From Verrucomicrobiaceae bacterium (GTDB lineage Bacteria; Verrucomicrobiota; Verrucomicrobiia; Verrucomicrobiales; Verrucomicrobiaceae), in assembly GCA_947463285.1 (NCBI GenBank), contig CANHTV010000293.1:1-5154 (forward strand): a stretch of DNA of 5,154 nucleotides, in the 5' to 3' direction. The notes under the pieces were generated by a model. The model saw only the letters and a program-made list of their open reading frames with translations. It made no database searches and was not told where the DNA came from. This document shows, piece by piece, positions 4,757 to 5,154 of the stretch (position 1 is its first letter; each line of letters begins with the position of its first letter). Both the position numbers and the translations under genes were made by a program.

Positions 4757-5154
4757 TACCTCCCCGGCGGCTGAAACACCTGGAAGGCGTTGATCGTGGC
4801 CGTGCCGGGCTTGGTGGGCACGAGGCGGAGGGTGTGGTCGCCATTCGGGAGCATTTGGGCGAGGCGAAGGACGAAGGGCGTGGCGGATGAGGCTTTGAAG
4901 GTGACTTCGTCGAGGACGGCGGGTTTGACCTCGAAGGTGAAGCGGTCGCCGGTGCGGTTGCGCTCGGCGCGACGCCAGAGGTCGGGCTCGATGAGGATCT
5001 GGCCGCTGGCGCTGGTGAAGGACTGGAAGGCATTCCCGTTGCCATCGGGGCCGGTGACGCTGCCGGTGAGTGTGTAGTCGCCGCTGTCGCTGGTCATGAC
5101 GAGTGTCCAGGTCTGCGGCACGATGCGCTGGCCGAGTGTGATGCCGTGGGGCGA
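4756..5154 (-). CDS. C-terminal fragment of an unrecognised, probably exported protein
   Basis: The frame is open from the right edge to TAG at 4758-4756, giving 132 residues; the start lies outside the window. An internal GTG at 5121 is not a likely start, because the upstream codons (SPHGITLGQRI) read on naturally. The fragment is rich in Thr, Ser, Gly and Asp and in alternating hydrophobic residues (for example WTLVMTSDSGDYTLTGSVTGPDG, VLRLAQMLPNGDHTLRLVPT), has no Cys and no membrane segment, and looks like a beta-sandwich domain. That is typical of the ends of extracytoplasmic proteins, but I do not recognise the family and assign no function. Its GC-rich codon use matches the efflux operon, not the zinc-ribbon gene. 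It converges on the zinc-ribbon gene, with the MITE-like element exactly between the two stops. Confidence 0.75.
   Translation of the reverse strand, partial: SPHGITLGQRIVPQTWTLVMTSDSGDYTLTGSVTGPDGNGNAFQSFTSASGQILIEPDLWRRAERNRTGDRFTFEVKPAVLDEVTFKASSATPFVLRLAQMLPNGDHTLRLVPTKPGTATINAFQVFQPPGR

Larger units (their letters stand above)
4541..4758. mobile_element. MITE-like non-autonomous element flanked by TA
   Basis: A 214-bp element (4543-4756) has 18-bp terminal inverted repeats (4543-4560 and 4739-4756; 16/18 identical, beginning GGCTGTGT) and a TA on each side (4541-4542, 4757-4758), as expected for a duplicated TA target. The arms are further mirrored inside: a TGGCCATCTCGCTCCG-type block at 4587-4602 pairs with its inverted copy near 4691-4706, at offsets of 44 and 50 nt from the ends. 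The centre (about 4609-4683) is too short for a transposase and contains no credible gene; it has a run of seven G (4657-4663) and a tandem GATTCC pair. TA duplication points to mobilisation by an IS630/Tc1-mariner-type or IS427-type (IS5 family) transposase encoded elsewhere. Which of these applies cannot be decided here. Confidence 0.8.

Noticed and set aside
4666..4890. Plus-strand open frame leaving the element's right half
   Set aside because: It spans the element end and the antisense of the minus-strand gene; composition is unlike a real protein.
4704..5045. Minus-strand Ser/Pro-rich frame of 113 codons
   Set aside because: It overlaps the better frame (4756-5154) in another phase; the Ser/Pro/Ala/Arg bias is typical of a frame-shifted GC-rich shadow.

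Overview
The window looks like a chromosomal piece of a GC-rich Gram-negative bacterium. The best guess is Verrucomicrobia (Prosthecobacter-like). This rests on GC-rich codon use, start codons without visible Shine-Dalgarno sequences, and a type of GGAGT/ACTCC dispersed palindrome that I associate with that phylum from memory. The taxon is inference and no database was consulted.

Layout. Positions 1-4073 hold one minus-strand operon, read from right to left. It starts with a 52-residue membrane-anchored CxxC miniprotein (4073-3915), followed by a DUF2892/YgaP-type inner-membrane protein (3918-3712), an RND periplasmic adaptor lipoprotein (3687-2680) and an RND inner-membrane permease (2683 to beyond the left edge; 894 codons present). 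Two of the three junctions are 4-base ATGA overlaps, so translation is probably coupled. A candidate promoter, with an 18-bp imperfect palindrome over its -10 element, lies just upstream at 4094-4127. The permease carries the TM4 Asp-Asp pair of proton-driven drug/hydrophobe-type RND pumps, not the DG version of metal pumps. The substrate is unknown; the small Cys proteins in the operon hint at thiol, sulfur or redox stress. No outer-membrane channel or regulator gene is visible.

Positions 4217-4543 (plus strand) encode a small Cys4 zinc-ribbon protein in DNA of clearly lower GC (about 51%, against about 68% in a sampled stretch of the adaptor gene). From 4756 to the right edge runs the C-terminal 132 residues of an unrecognised minus-strand protein, convergent with it.

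Between these two convergent genes sits the most interesting object: a 214-bp MITE-like element (4543-4756). It has 18-bp terminal inverted repeats (16/18 identical), TA dinucleotides on both sides, and nested internal hairpins that are also mirrored between the arms. Both flanking genes end exactly at its borders, each with a TAG made of the flanking TA plus the first G of the terminal repeat. A second, unrelated repeat, a 71-bp imperfect palindrome of GGAGT units (1073-1143), lies inside the permease gene. It is read through in frame, adding a low-complexity segment to the cytoplasmic loop between TM6 and TM7. The window therefore shows two modes of repeat colonisation: one at gene ends supplying stop codons, one inside a gene as tolerated coding sequence. 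No tRNA, rRNA or CRISPR array was found.
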